Assembly (NCBI GenBank): GCA_050329415.1
Contig: JBHJOS010000050.1
Coordinates: forward strand, 49,609-113,608
Direction of reading: 5' to 3'
DNA: 64,000 bases
DNA from: JANNOG01 sp050329415
GTDB taxonomy: Bacteria > Actinomycetota > Actinomycetes > Actinomycetales > JBBAYJ01
Under the pieces are notes generated by a model. It ran no database searches, was not told where the DNA came from, and saw nothing but the letters and a program-made list of their open reading frames with translations. Of this stretch, positions 16,255-24,301 are shown in pieces (position 1 is the first letter of the stretch; each line of letters starts with the position of its first letter). The translations under genes were made by a program, and so were the position numbers.

Positions 16255-17508
16255 GTGCGGGTGCTGCTGACCGGCTGCGCCGAGCGCACGACCCTGCTCC
16301 CGCTGGTGCCGCTGGCCTGGGGCCTGCGCACCGCCGGTCACGACGTCCTGATGGCGACGCAGCCCGCCCAGGTGGATCTCGTGGCACGAGCCGGGCTTCC
16401 CGTGGCCGCGGTCGGTCGGGACCACCAGTTCTGGCGGGTCATGCACCGGGTCGTCGGTTTCCGGCAGGAGGACCCCGTCCCACCCTTCGGCGACGGGATG
16501 CTGGATCCCGAACGGGTCGGGTGGCCGAGCCTGTTGTCGGGCTACCGCCACGTGGTGCCGTGGTGGTGGCGCCTGGTGAACGAGCCCATGCTGGACGACC
16601 TCGTCGACCTGTGCCGCCGGTGGCGACCGGACGTGGTGATCTGGGAGACCGTCACGTTCGCGGGCGGGGTCGCCGCTCGGGCCGTGGGCGCCGCGAGCGT
16701 CCGGTTCGTCTGGTCTGCGGACGTGTTCGCCCGCATGCGGCGCCGGTTCCTCGACGCCCGGCCGGGCGATGCCGCCGACGACCCCCTCGCTGAGTGGCTG
16801 GGCGGCTGTGCGCGGCGGTTCGGTGTCGACTTCACGGAGGGTCTCGTCTCCGGCGACGCGACGGTCACGTGCCTGCCGCCGCCCCTGCGGCGCCACGACC
16901 CGGGCGGACTGACCTACCTTCCTACCCGGTTCGTCCCCTGCACCGGCAGATCGAGGGTGCCCGCGTGGCTTCGCGAGCCTCCCCCCCGGCCCCGGGTCTG
17001 CGTGACGCTGGGCACGACGGCGAGCGAGCGCTTCGGTGGCTTCGGGTTCGACCTCCCTCTCGGTGACCTCCTGGCCGGTCTCGCCGAGCTGGACGTCGAG
17101 ATCGTCGCCACTGTCCCCGACGCGCAGCGGGGGAGGCTGGGGACACTGCCGGACCGGGTCCGGCTGGAGTCCTTCGTGCCGCTCGACGCGCTGATGCCGA
17201 CCTGCGCCGCCGTCGTCAACCACGGCGGTCCCGGGACCGTGCTGACCGCGGTGACGCACGGGGTGCCCCAGGTCGTGATCCCGGCCGAGTTCGACGCGCC
17301 GCTTCTCGCGCGTCTGCTGGCCGGTACGGGCGCCGCCCTCGCCCTGCCTCCGGAGGAGGCGACACCCACAACCGTCGGTGCATGTGTCCGGAGAGTGCTC
17401 ACCGAGTCCGCCCTGCCCGTGGCTGCCGCCACGCTCCGGACGCAGGCACGATCCATGCCGGACGTGCACGACCTCGCGGACGGCTTGGTGAACATGGCTG
17501 ATCGGTGA
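16255..17508 (+). CDS. Glycosyltransferase, GT-B fold
   Basis: A 417-residue glycosyltransferase, the fourth of this family in the cluster. GTG at 16255, 3 bases after the C-methyltransferase stop, gives the N-terminus VRVLLTGCAERTTLLPLVPL. RPDVVIWETVTFAGGVAARA marks the acceptor domain and NHGGPGTVLTAVTHGVPQV the donor domain. It differs from its paralogues by a short insertion around residue 70 (FRQEDPVPPFGDG). It is the last recognisable gene of the biosynthetic cluster. Four paralogues imply several sugars or several attachment points. Confidence 0.92.
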   Translation: MRVLLTGCAERTTLLPLVPLAWGLRTAGHDVLMATQPAQVDLVARAGLPVAAVGRDHQFWRVMHRVVGFRQEDPVPPFGDGMLDPERVGWPSLLSGYRHVVPWWWRLVNEPMLDDLVDLCRRWRPDVVIWETVTFAGGVAARAVGAASVRFVWSADVFARMRRRFLDARPGDAADDPLAEWLGGCARRFGVDFTEGLVSGDATVTCLPPPLRRHDPGGLTYLPTRFVPCTGRSRVPAWLREPPPRPRVCVTLGTTASERFGGFGFDLPLGDLLAGLAELDVEIVATVPDAQRGRLGTLPDRVRLESFVPLDALMPTCAAVVNHGGPGTVLTAVTHGVPQVVIPAEFDAPLLARLLAGTGAALALPPEEATPTTVGACVRRVLTESALPVAAATLRTQARSMPDVHDLADGLVNMADR

Positions 17509-17640
17509 GACCGTCCGGGCTCCGCCGGCGACGGGCGCGCTGCACGGCGTTGCGGAGGATCCTGACGGTCGCGGGGCCGGCTCGCCTCGACATTCACCGC
17601 GGAGGCCGACATCGTGGACGCGGACCGAGGGAGACGGCCG

Positions 17641-17778
17641 ATGGCATGGTGGCGCAGGCCGGGAACGCGGGACACGTCCACCGCGCCGAACGCACTGGTC
17701 GCCGCCGCCCGGGCGCGTGGGGCCCAGGTGGGGGCGGACGTCGACCCGGAGGAGCTCAGCATCGTCATGACGGCTTAG
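17641..17778 (+). CDS. Small ORF of unknown function
   Basis: A 45-codon ORF starting MAWWRRPGTRDTST and ending ELSIVMTA. It has a good ribosome site (GAGGGAGACGGCCG before ATG) and G or C at about 89 percent of third positions, so it may be translated. It has no Cys and no membrane segment. It may be an independent small protein, or the N-terminal fragment of the decayed TPR gene that follows at once. I do not recognise it. Confidence 0.4.
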   Translation: MAWWRRPGTRDTSTAPNALVAAARARGAQVGADVDPEELSIVMTA

Positions 17779-17781
17779 GGT

Positions 17782-18174
17782 GTGTCCCGTAGATCATGTT
17801 GCTGGGTGGCGGAGCCAGATGCGGACCTCTGGGTCCGTCGCGGACAGCTCGGCCCGGCCGAGCGGCCGCTCGCCGAGACCATGGAGTCCGGGCATCCCGA
17901 GGCGGCGCCGAAGGCGGCGTTCAACCTCGGCGGCCTGCTGGCCGGGCAGCACCGGTACGACGAGGCGGTGGTCGCGCTGCGGCGGGCCGTGGACTCCGGC
18001 CACCCCGACGAGTCGCCCGGCGCGCTCACCCAGTTGGGGGCGGTGCTGTTCACTCTCGGTCGGGTCGACGAGGCGGAGGCGGCCTTCGGCCGGGTCGTCG
18101 CGTCCGGGCATCCGGAGTGCGCCGCGACGGCCGTGGCGTGCCTGGCCGACCTGCGGCGACAGACCGGTCGCTGA
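17782..18174 (+). pseudogene. TPR/Sel1-like repeat protein remnant
   Basis: The open frame contains about three 35-residue repeats of the TPR-like type common in actinobacteria: AAPKAAFNLGGLLAGQHRYD, VVALRRAVDSGHPDESPGAL and EAAFGRVVASGHPECAATAV. The first 18 codons (reading MSRRSCCWVAEP) do not look like part of such a protein. The repeats begin in mid-motif, so the 5' part of the original gene seems lost. A short translated protein from the GTG at 17782 is possible, but a truncated remnant is the better reading. It sits between the biosynthetic cluster and further debris. Confidence 0.5.
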
Positions 18175-18541
18175 CGCCACCCGATCACCCGTCACGTGAG
18201 CCACCCGGGACCCGGACGAGCCTCGACCGGGCACTCGCCACAAACGATCCGCTCGGCGATTCGATCCTTGAGCCGGAGGCGGACGTGCTCCTTCACGGTC
18301 CTTCGGGCCGAGACCCGTCGTCCGACGCCTTCCGGGGCGGCGGGTGGACGGATGAAGAGTCCCTCGTTGCGTCTGTAGCGTCCATGCACGTGGGTCGCGG
18401 GGTGGTGTATGCGGTGGTGACGAGCGCGGGAGCGCTGCGTAGGGTCGCCAGCGACTTCCTGCCTCGTATCGTCGAGCGCCGGTGGATTCCAGGGTCACGG
18501 CGTGAGTCGGGCGGGACGGGCGGACCGCGCGGTTCCACGCC
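18175..18541. other. Gene-free interval between remnants
   Basis: About 370 bases without a convincing gene. Short open frames exist on both strands (for example 18192-18389 on the minus strand) but none has a ribosome site or a recognisable motif. I see no tRNA, no clear terminator and no repeat. Its position between two decayed genes suggests eroded coding sequence. Confidence 0.5.
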
Positions 18542-18658
18542 GTCGTCTCCTGCGACGCCCAGGACCAAGAGATTCGCCCAGCACCGCCAACGCTTCCTTG
18601 CCGAGCAGGGCTACGCCTACCGGACGTCGACGCCGAGGACGTCCTCGCCGAGAGCTGA
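18542..18658 (+). pseudogene. Frameshifted 3' tail of an XPB-type DNA helicase gene
   Basis: Three adjoining pieces in two frames spell the C-terminus of an actinobacterial XPB/ERCC3-type helicase: VVSCDAQDQE (18542-18571), FAQHRQRFLAEQGYAYR (from 18573) and VDAEDVLAES-stop (18626-18658). Known XPB tails read roughly DxxDQEFAxHRQRFLAEQGYAYxxxDADD, so the match is good. It needs a one-base shift after 18571 and a compensating shift near 18623. The helicase core is absent upstream. This is therefore a decayed fragment, not a gene. The identification rests on my memory of the family tail. Confidence 0.6.
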
Positions 18659-18675
18659 CGTCTAGAGTCGCGGTC

Positions 18676-19959
18676 GTGCCCGACCCGGCAGACGACGAGA
18701 AGTTCATCGAAGATCTGTACCGACAGCTTCCGGACGAGCCGCTGCGCCCGGCCGACCCCCGCTACGTCGATCCGCGGGAGCATGCCGAGGCGTTCGGACC
18801 AGACGTGGTAAGGGAGCTGACGCGGTCGGTGGCCCTGTCCGCGGACGGCTCGGTGTTCTTCCTGTCCGGCACGCGCGGATCGGGCAAGAGCACCCAGCTG
18901 CTGCGGCTGCAGGAGGAGCTGTTCGGGCGCGGCTACCTGGCCTTACGGATAGACGCGGAGGAGTTCCTCAACGTCCGGATACCGCTCAACCCGATAGAGG
19001 TGATCTTCGCGATCGTCGGCGGTGTCACCGAAGCGTTGCGGGGTGAGTCCTGGCTCCCTGATCCCACGCCGGCCCGACGGGCCTGGGGGGCGTTCCGGGC
19101 CGCGGCCGAGGGGCTCCGGCTCGACGGTGCGCTCACCATCGGCATCCCACCCACTGCGAGCCTGACAGCCCGACTGACCAGGGATGCCTCGTTCGTCCAG
19201 GACCTCACCCGGCATCTCCGGGGACGCGCCCCCGAGTTGGCCGCGCGCGCCGATGAGCAACTGGGGCTCCTCATCGATGACCTCAGACCCACCTGGCAAG
19301 CCGCGGTCGCCGACTGGAAGGGTCTCGTCATCCTGTTCGACAGCCTCGACCACGTGCGCGGGGTCGACTTCCGCGAGGTCCGCCGACAGTTGCAGGTGGT
19401 CCTTGACACCTACACCCAAGCACTGCGGCTCTCGTCCTGCCGGGTGCTGTTCGTCGTACCGCCGTGGGTCAGCACCGGAGGCACCCGGAGGCTCATGACG
19501 AACGTCAAGGTGGCGACGCCGGAGGGACGACCTTTCGATCCGGGCCTGGACACGCTGGCCGAGACGGTCCTGCGCCGTGTCCCAGGCGGTGACGTCAATC
19601 GGCTGTTCGGCGATCCCACCGATCTCCGGGCGCTGGCCGCCGACTCCGGCGGTCACCTGCGCGACCTGCTGCGACTGGTCCGCGATGCCGCGGTGGCATC
19701 CGACGGCCTGCCGCTCTCGCGCCACGCCCTCGACCGCGCCCGCACCGTGACGAGGCAGGGGATGACGCCCATCGCAGAGGACGAGCTGCGCGCGCTGCGC
19801 CATGTCCGTGAGACTCACGACGTCCACCTGCCAGAGCAGGAGGGGTGGGAAGCCCTCGCCGGACTCTTCGACCGGCACCTCATCCTCGGCTACCACAACG
19901 GCCAGGACTGGTACGACGTCCATCCTCTCGTGCGGACCATGCTGACGCATGTCGTCTAG
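18676..19959 (+). CDS. P-loop NTPase (AAA/STAND-like), first gene of a two-gene unit
   Basis: A 427-residue NTPase. Walker A is GTRGSGKST (residues 65-73), Walker B is LVILFDSLDHV, and a possible sensor segment is CRVLFVVPPWV. The C-terminal 90 residues, ending YDVHPLVRTMLTHVV, look like the winged-helix that closes many STAND/AAA ATPases. I chose GTG 18676 (VPDPADDEKFIEDLYRQLP) because upstream codons belong to the helicase remnant. The stop lies within the next gene (11-base overlap), so the two proteins are probably made together. The precise function is unknown; a signalling or defence NTPase is plausible. Confidence 0.75.
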   Translation: MPDPADDEKFIEDLYRQLPDEPLRPADPRYVDPREHAEAFGPDVVRELTRSVALSADGSVFFLSGTRGSGKSTQLLRLQEELFGRGYLALRIDAEEFLNVRIPLNPIEVIFAIVGGVTEALRGESWLPDPTPARRAWGAFRAAAEGLRLDGALTIGIPPTASLTARLTRDASFVQDLTRHLRGRAPELAARADEQLGLLIDDLRPTWQAAVADWKGLVILFDSLDHVRGVDFREVRRQLQVVLDTYTQALRLSSCRVLFVVPPWVSTGGTRRLMTNVKVATPEGRPFDPGLDTLAETVLRRVPGGDVNRLFGDPTDLRALAADSGGHLRDLLRLVRDAAVASDGLPLSRHALDRARTVTRQGMTPIAEDELRALRHVRETHDVHLPEQEGWEALAGLFDRHLILGYHNGQDWYDVHPLVRTMLTHVV

Positions 19960-22285
19960 GCCCGATGAGCCGGAGAACGTTGAATCCGCCTGGCTGAGGC
20001 TGCAGCGCCATCTCGACTGGGCGGAGCGGTTCTGGTTCGGGGCGATCTTCACCCCGGATCCGTCGGCCGCGCGGATGCTTCGGGAACGGGCGGAGTGGAA
20101 CCGCCGGTCGCGGGTCGCCCGGTTCGTGCCGTTCACACCTGTCACCCCTGACGAGCTGGCCGTCCTGCTGGACTCGATCGAGGACGGCGCTCCCCCGCCC
20201 GGCAGCCTGACCTGGGTGGAAGCCCTGGGCGTCGGGAAGCAGTGGGACCGAGCCTGGGAGGTGTTCCTCGGGTCGCTCAACCAGCGCCGGGACACCGTCC
20301 GGCACCGGCTCGGGGGGATCGTCGTCGTGGCCCCGCCCGGGATCAGGGACTTGGTCATCAGGGTGGCGAGCGACCTGTGGTCGATCCGCGACTTCCTGGG
20401 CGTCGTCAATCCCCTCCCGCCGCGGTTCGTGCCGAACCGGCTCGACGTCACTCCGATCCAGCGACCTGCGGTAGGCCCCGTGATTCGCCCGACGCTCGGC
20501 GGCCAGCGGGACGCCGACATCGAGCATGAGATCGAGGTGCTCCGGGGGGCCGGTGACGTCGACCTGCGCGGCAGACTGCGAGAGCGGCTCGACGCGGTGA
20601 TCGAGGCGGCCGAATCGCGGGGGGACAGCCCGGCAGTCGTCGTGCTGCGGGAGCGTCGGGCCAGGGCCCGCCGGCAGCGGGACCCTGCCGGTGCCCGCGA
20701 CGACCTGTGGCGGGTAGCGGAGCTCGCCGCCGAGGACGAGGTCCGCATCGCAGCCTGGGCCGACCTCGCCGAGCTGGCGAAGGATGCGGGCGAGCTGGAC
20801 GGCGCGTTGGAACGGGCGCAGGTCGTCGTAGACGCCCACCGCCGCCTCGCAGGGCGGGTCGATGGATTCTCGGCCCTGCATTCTCTCTCTGGTGCTCTGG
20901 AGAAGCTGGGAGAAGCTCACGCCGCACTCAACGACTGGACTGCCGCGGCGACGGCTTGGACGGAAGCCCTCGCCATCGACCGGCTTCTGGCCGAAGACAG
21001 CGGTGGCCCCCGTGAGCTCCGCGACCTCGCGGCCTCCCTCGATCAGGTCGGCGTGGCTGCTCAGGCCTGCGGAGATCAGGCCGCTGCAGAGGCTGCGTGG
21101 ACTGAAGAATTTCTTATCGCGCGCCGCCTCGCGGACGAGGTAGGAAGACCTGAAGACTACAACGCACTGGCTTTCGCCTTGCTCAGAATCGGAGACGTCC
21201 ACGCTGCTCGTGGAGACTGGGCCGATGCGGAATCAGCTTGGCTGGATGCCCTGGCGATCGGTCGTCAATCGATCGATCACAACGGCGGGGCCACCCACCT
21301 CCGCAACCTCTCGGTCAGCCTCGACCGGGCGGGCATCGCTGCCCTGGCTCGTGGTGATCTCGCGTCCGCGGAGGCGCTCTGGACAGAAGCGCTGGAGATC
21401 AATCGCGGGCTTGCCGGTCGATCCGCAGGGCGTAACGAACTGGCTGACCTCAGTGCTGCACTCGACCGGGTAGGGCTCGTGCGTGAGTCTCGCGGAGACC
21501 ACGATGGCGCCCTACGTTTCTGGACCGAGTCCCTTGCGCTCCGTCGACGAACTGCGGAGCAGACAAGCGGACCCGCCGAACTGCGCAGTCTTGCCGACGC
21601 CGTCGACCGCATCGGGGAGATCCGCCAAGCCCGACGTGACTGGATCATGGCCCGGGAGGCCTACAGGGAGTCGCTCAGCTTCCGTCGGCGCCTGGTCGAG
21701 CAATTCAACGGCCGGGCTGAGCGGTGCGATCTCGCCCTCACGCTCAAACGACTCGGTGACGTGCATCTCGCCCGGGACGACTGGGCCGCTGCCCATACCT
21801 CCTACACCGAAGCACTCACCATCCGACGAAGCCTGAGCAACGGAACAGGAACGCTCACCGATCTCCGCGAGATTGGCATCTTGCTCGACAGTGTCGGGGA
21901 CGTTCATCTCGCCGGTGGCGACTGGGCCGCCGCTCACACTTCTTACACCGAAGCCCTCACAATCCGCCACAACCTGGCCGACCGGATCGGCGGACCCACT
22001 GAACTCCGCGATCTCAGCCGTACCCTCGACCGCCTCGGCGAGTGCCACCGAGCCGGTGGCGACTTGGCCGCCGCCGAGAACAGCTACACCCAATCCCTCG
22101 CCCTTGCTCGCCGCCTCGCCGACCAGATCGGCGGCCCGACCGAACTCCGCGACCTCAGCGTCACCCTCGACCGGGTCATCACGGCTCGCCGGGCACGGGG
22201 CGCCGACACCGAGGATCTCGTCACCGAGCTCGCCGAGGCCCGGGACCGCCTCGCTCGACTCGAGTCGCCGCCCTCCGAGAACTGA
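19949..22285 (+). CDS. Large TPR-repeat protein, partner of the P-loop NTPase
   Basis: A 778-residue protein. Residues 1-170 or so (with WLRLQRHLDWAERFWFGAIF and SLNQRRDTVRHRLGG, then ASDLWSIRDFLG) look like a degenerate NTPase-type domain seen ahead of TPRs in some STAND-like proteins, without a P-loop. From about residue 230 to the end there are at least nine TPR-like repeats with a period near 50 residues, for example DWAAAHTSYTEALTIR and GGPTELRDLSxTLDR. The last repeats are nearly identical to one another, which suggests recent duplication. The gene overlaps the NTPase gene by 11 bases. It would act as a protein-binding sensor or scaffold for the NTPase. This is inferred from layout. Confidence 0.72.
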   Translation: MSSRPDEPENVESAWLRLQRHLDWAERFWFGAIFTPDPSAARMLRERAEWNRRSRVARFVPFTPVTPDELAVLLDSIEDGAPPPGSLTWVEALGVGKQWDRAWEVFLGSLNQRRDTVRHRLGGIVVVAPPGIRDLVIRVASDLWSIRDFLGVVNPLPPRFVPNRLDVTPIQRPAVGPVIRPTLGGQRDADIEHEIEVLRGAGDVDLRGRLRERLDAVIEAAESRGDSPAVVVLRERRARARRQRDPAGARDDLWRVAELAAEDEVRIAAWADLAELAKDAGELDGALERAQVVVDAHRRLAGRVDGFSALHSLSGALEKLGEAHAALNDWTAAATAWTEALAIDRLLAEDSGGPRELRDLAASLDQVGVAAQACGDQAAAEAAWTEEFLIARRLADEVGRPEDYNALAFALLRIGDVHAARGDWADAESAWLDALAIGRQSIDHNGGATHLRNLSVSLDRAGIAALARGDLASAEALWTEALEINRGLAGRSAGRNELADLSAALDRVGLVRESRGDHDGALRFWTESLALRRRTAEQTSGPAELRSLADAVDRIGEIRQARRDWIMAREAYRESLSFRRRLVEQFNGRAERCDLALTLKRLGDVHLARDDWAAAHTSYTEALTIRRSLSNGTGTLTDLREIGILLDSVGDVHLAGGDWAAAHTSYTEALTIRHNLADRIGGPTELRDLSRTLDRLGECHRAGGDLAAAENSYTQSLALARRLADQIGGPTELRDLSVTLDRVITARRARGADTEDLVTELAEARDRLARLESPPSEN

Positions 22286-22382
22286 CGCGAGTCGGCCGGA
22301 CCCAGCAGGACGGTTCATACAAGCGCTCACAGAGCCACCTCATAGGTTGGCGGGACCTCGAGTCCCCGACGTGCGCTGCTCA

Positions 22383-23435
22383 CTAGCCCAGCCGCACGGG
22401 CCGGGCCTCGGCGGCGGATCGGTAGATGGCGAGGATGATCTCGACGGCGGTCCGGGCGTCGTCGCTGGGAATCGGGGGCTGCCCGCCCTCGCGCAGGGCA
22501 TCGACGATCACCTGCAACTGGCGCCGGTGACCCGGCCCCAGGCCCTCGTCCGGCTCCGCCGCCGGCAACCGCTCCAACTCCTGCGCGCTCAGCAGACCCT
22601 CCGCCGACGGGCCGTCCCACTCGGTGATCCGGGCCTGCACGAACGTCGCCCCACCCGCAGTACCCCGCAACTCCACCCGCAACGGGTAGTTCCGGTGCGC
22701 GCACGTCGTCCCCTGGATCACACCGACCGCCCCGCTGCGGAACCGCAGCGCCGCCGTCGCCAGGTCCTCCGTCTCGATGTCGTGACCGGCGGTCGCGGTG
22801 TAGGCGAAGACGCTGTCGACCGGACCGAGCACCCACTGCAACAGGTCCACGGCGTGCACGCTCTGGTTCATCAACGCACCCCCGCCGTCCATCCCCCAGG
22901 TCCCCCGCCAGCCGCCCTTGTCGTCGTAGTACGCCTGGGTCCGGTGCCAGTGCACCAGGGCGTTGCCCAGCACCATGTCGCCCAGCAGACCCCGCTCGAC
23001 CGCCCGCTTGAGGCGCACCGCGTCCCGGTTGAACCGGTACTGGAAGATCACACACAGCGCCACGCCCGCGTCCCGACAAGCCCCGATCATCCGGTCCACC
23101 CCCTCCAGCGTGATCGCCATCGGCTTCTCCGTGATCACATGCTTTCCCGCCGCGGCGGCCACCTCCGCGCCCTCGGGGTGCAGGCCCGACGGGGTGCAGA
23201 GGACGACGGCGTCGATGTCGTCCCGGGCGACGACCTCCCCGATGCCCGGGTGCCACGCCGCACCGTGGGCGTCCGCCAGTGCCCGGCCGACGGCTTCGGT
23301 CGGGTCGGCGACTGCCACCACCCGGGCACCGGTCACCGCCGCCAGCTCGCGGGCGTGCACGGCGCCGATGGTGCCGGCGCCGATGATCCCGATCCCGAGG
23401 TCACCGTTGCCCTCCCGGCCGGTCGCCGCGCTCAC
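22383..23435 (-). CDS. Gfo/Idh/MocA-family oxidoreductase
   Basis: A 350-residue NAD(P)-dependent sugar or polyol dehydrogenase. The N-terminal Rossmann loop is GIGIIGAGTIGAVHA, the family motif EKPMA lies near residue 95, and the C-terminal domain holds MDGGGALMNQSVHAVDLLQW, where family members place the catalytic His. The GTG start at 23435 overlaps the upstream stop (GTGA). As the last gene of the uronate operon it probably oxidises or reduces a sugar acid or inositol-like compound. The substrate cannot be told from the sequence. Confidence 0.85.
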   Translation of the reverse strand: MSAATGREGNGDLGIGIIGAGTIGAVHARELAAVTGARVVAVADPTEAVGRALADAHGAAWHPGIGEVVARDDIDAVVLCTPSGLHPEGAEVAAAAGKHVITEKPMAITLEGVDRMIGACRDAGVALCVIFQYRFNRDAVRLKRAVERGLLGDMVLGNALVHWHRTQAYYDDKGGWRGTWGMDGGGALMNQSVHAVDLLQWVLGPVDSVFAYTATAGHDIETEDLATAALRFRSGAVGVIQGTTCAHRNYPLRVELRGTAGGATFVQARITEWDGPSAEGLLSAQELERLPAAEPDEGLGPGHRRQLQVIVDALREGGQPPIPSDDARTAVEIILAIYRSAAEARPVRLG

Positions 23436-24301
23436 CGGGCACCCCCGCCGGCGGCCACGGGGGCGAGCCCCGCCGCCGCACGCAGGAAGCCCAGATCGTG
23501 GACCATCGCCTCGCGCGCCGGGCGGGCGTCGCTGAAGTCCTCGACCACCACCCAGCCGTCGTACCCGAACTCCTTCAGTGCGGCGAAGAGTGCCCCGAAG
23601 TCCACCACTCCGTCGTCCAGCGGCGACCACACCGGCTCCCACACCCCGCCGCCACCGTCGGGCCGCCGCCACGCGGAGTTCTTCACGTGGACGTGCGCGA
23701 CGTACGGCCCGAGGATCTCCAGGCCGAACCGGTAGTCCTCGAAGCCCTCCCGGGCCATGTTCCCGGCATCGACGATGACGCCGACCCGAGCCGGGTCGAG
23801 GCCGCGGACCAGCCGCTCCGCCATCGAGGCGCTGGGGATGATCGTCCGGTGGTGGATCTCGACGAGTGCCCGGACGCCGTGCCCACCCGCCAGCTCCGCG
23901 ACCCGCTCCAGGTAGTCGCGGGTGAGCCGGGCCAGGTCGGAGTAGCGGGCGACGCCGTCGGTGCGCCCGACTCCCACCCGCAGCTGGGGCGCACCGGCCG
24001 CGCGGGCGAACCGCATGGCCGACTCGGTCGCCTCGAGGTCGCCGACCTTCAGGTACGTGCCCAGCCCGATGACCGCGAGCCCGGCCGCCCGGGCGACCTC
24101 GCGGGCCCGCGCCGCCTGGTCAAGGCCGGGCTCGAAGGTGCACCGGTTGTTCCGCCAGAACGAGGGCGCCTCGCCCCGGACCTCCTCGGGGACATGCGTC
24201 ACCCGCCACTCGACGCCGTCGTACCCGGCCTCGGCGAGCGCGGCGGCGCCCTCCTCGGGGGTGAGCTCGGGCAGCCCCACGGTGAACACGCCGAACCTCA
24301 C
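23432..24301 (-). CDS. Sugar phosphate isomerase/epimerase (TIM barrel)
   Basis: A 289-residue AP-endonuclease-2/xylose-isomerase-like barrel protein. It starts VRFGVFTVGLPELTPEEGAA. Candidate metal ligands are Glu in LVEIHHRTI, Asp-Ala-Gly-Asn in GVIVDAGNMA, His in VAHVHVKN and Glu in WVVVEDFSD, in the order usual for the family. The GTG at 24301 overlaps the upstream stop (GTGA). A second protein of the same fold is encoded next to it. Both probably isomerise or epimerise keto-sugars or sugar acids in the pathway; the substrates are unknown. Confidence 0.8.
   Translation of the reverse strand: MRFGVFTVGLPELTPEEGAAALAEAGYDGVEWRVTHVPEEVRGEAPSFWRNNRCTFEPGLDQAARAREVARAAGLAVIGLGTYLKVGDLEATESAMRFARAAGAPQLRVGVGRTDGVARYSDLARLTRDYLERVAELAGGHGVRALVEIHHRTIIPSASMAERLVRGLDPARVGVIVDAGNMAREGFEDYRFGLEILGPYVAHVHVKNSAWRRPDGGGGVWEPVWSPLDDGVVDFGALFAALKEFGYDGWVVVEDFSDARPAREAMVHDLGFLRAAAGLAPVAAGGGAR

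Noticed and set aside
17777..17800. GGGTGTGTCCCGTAGATC resembles the end of an IS5-type insertion sequence
   Set aside because: I see no second inverted end and no transposase remnant, so the resemblance of a short string is not enough.
22352..22366. GGGACCTCGAGTCCC as terminator between the TPR gene and the uronate operon
   Set aside because: Only a 5-bp stem with a 5-base loop and no T-tract; too weak to call, although some terminator should be in this 97-base gap.
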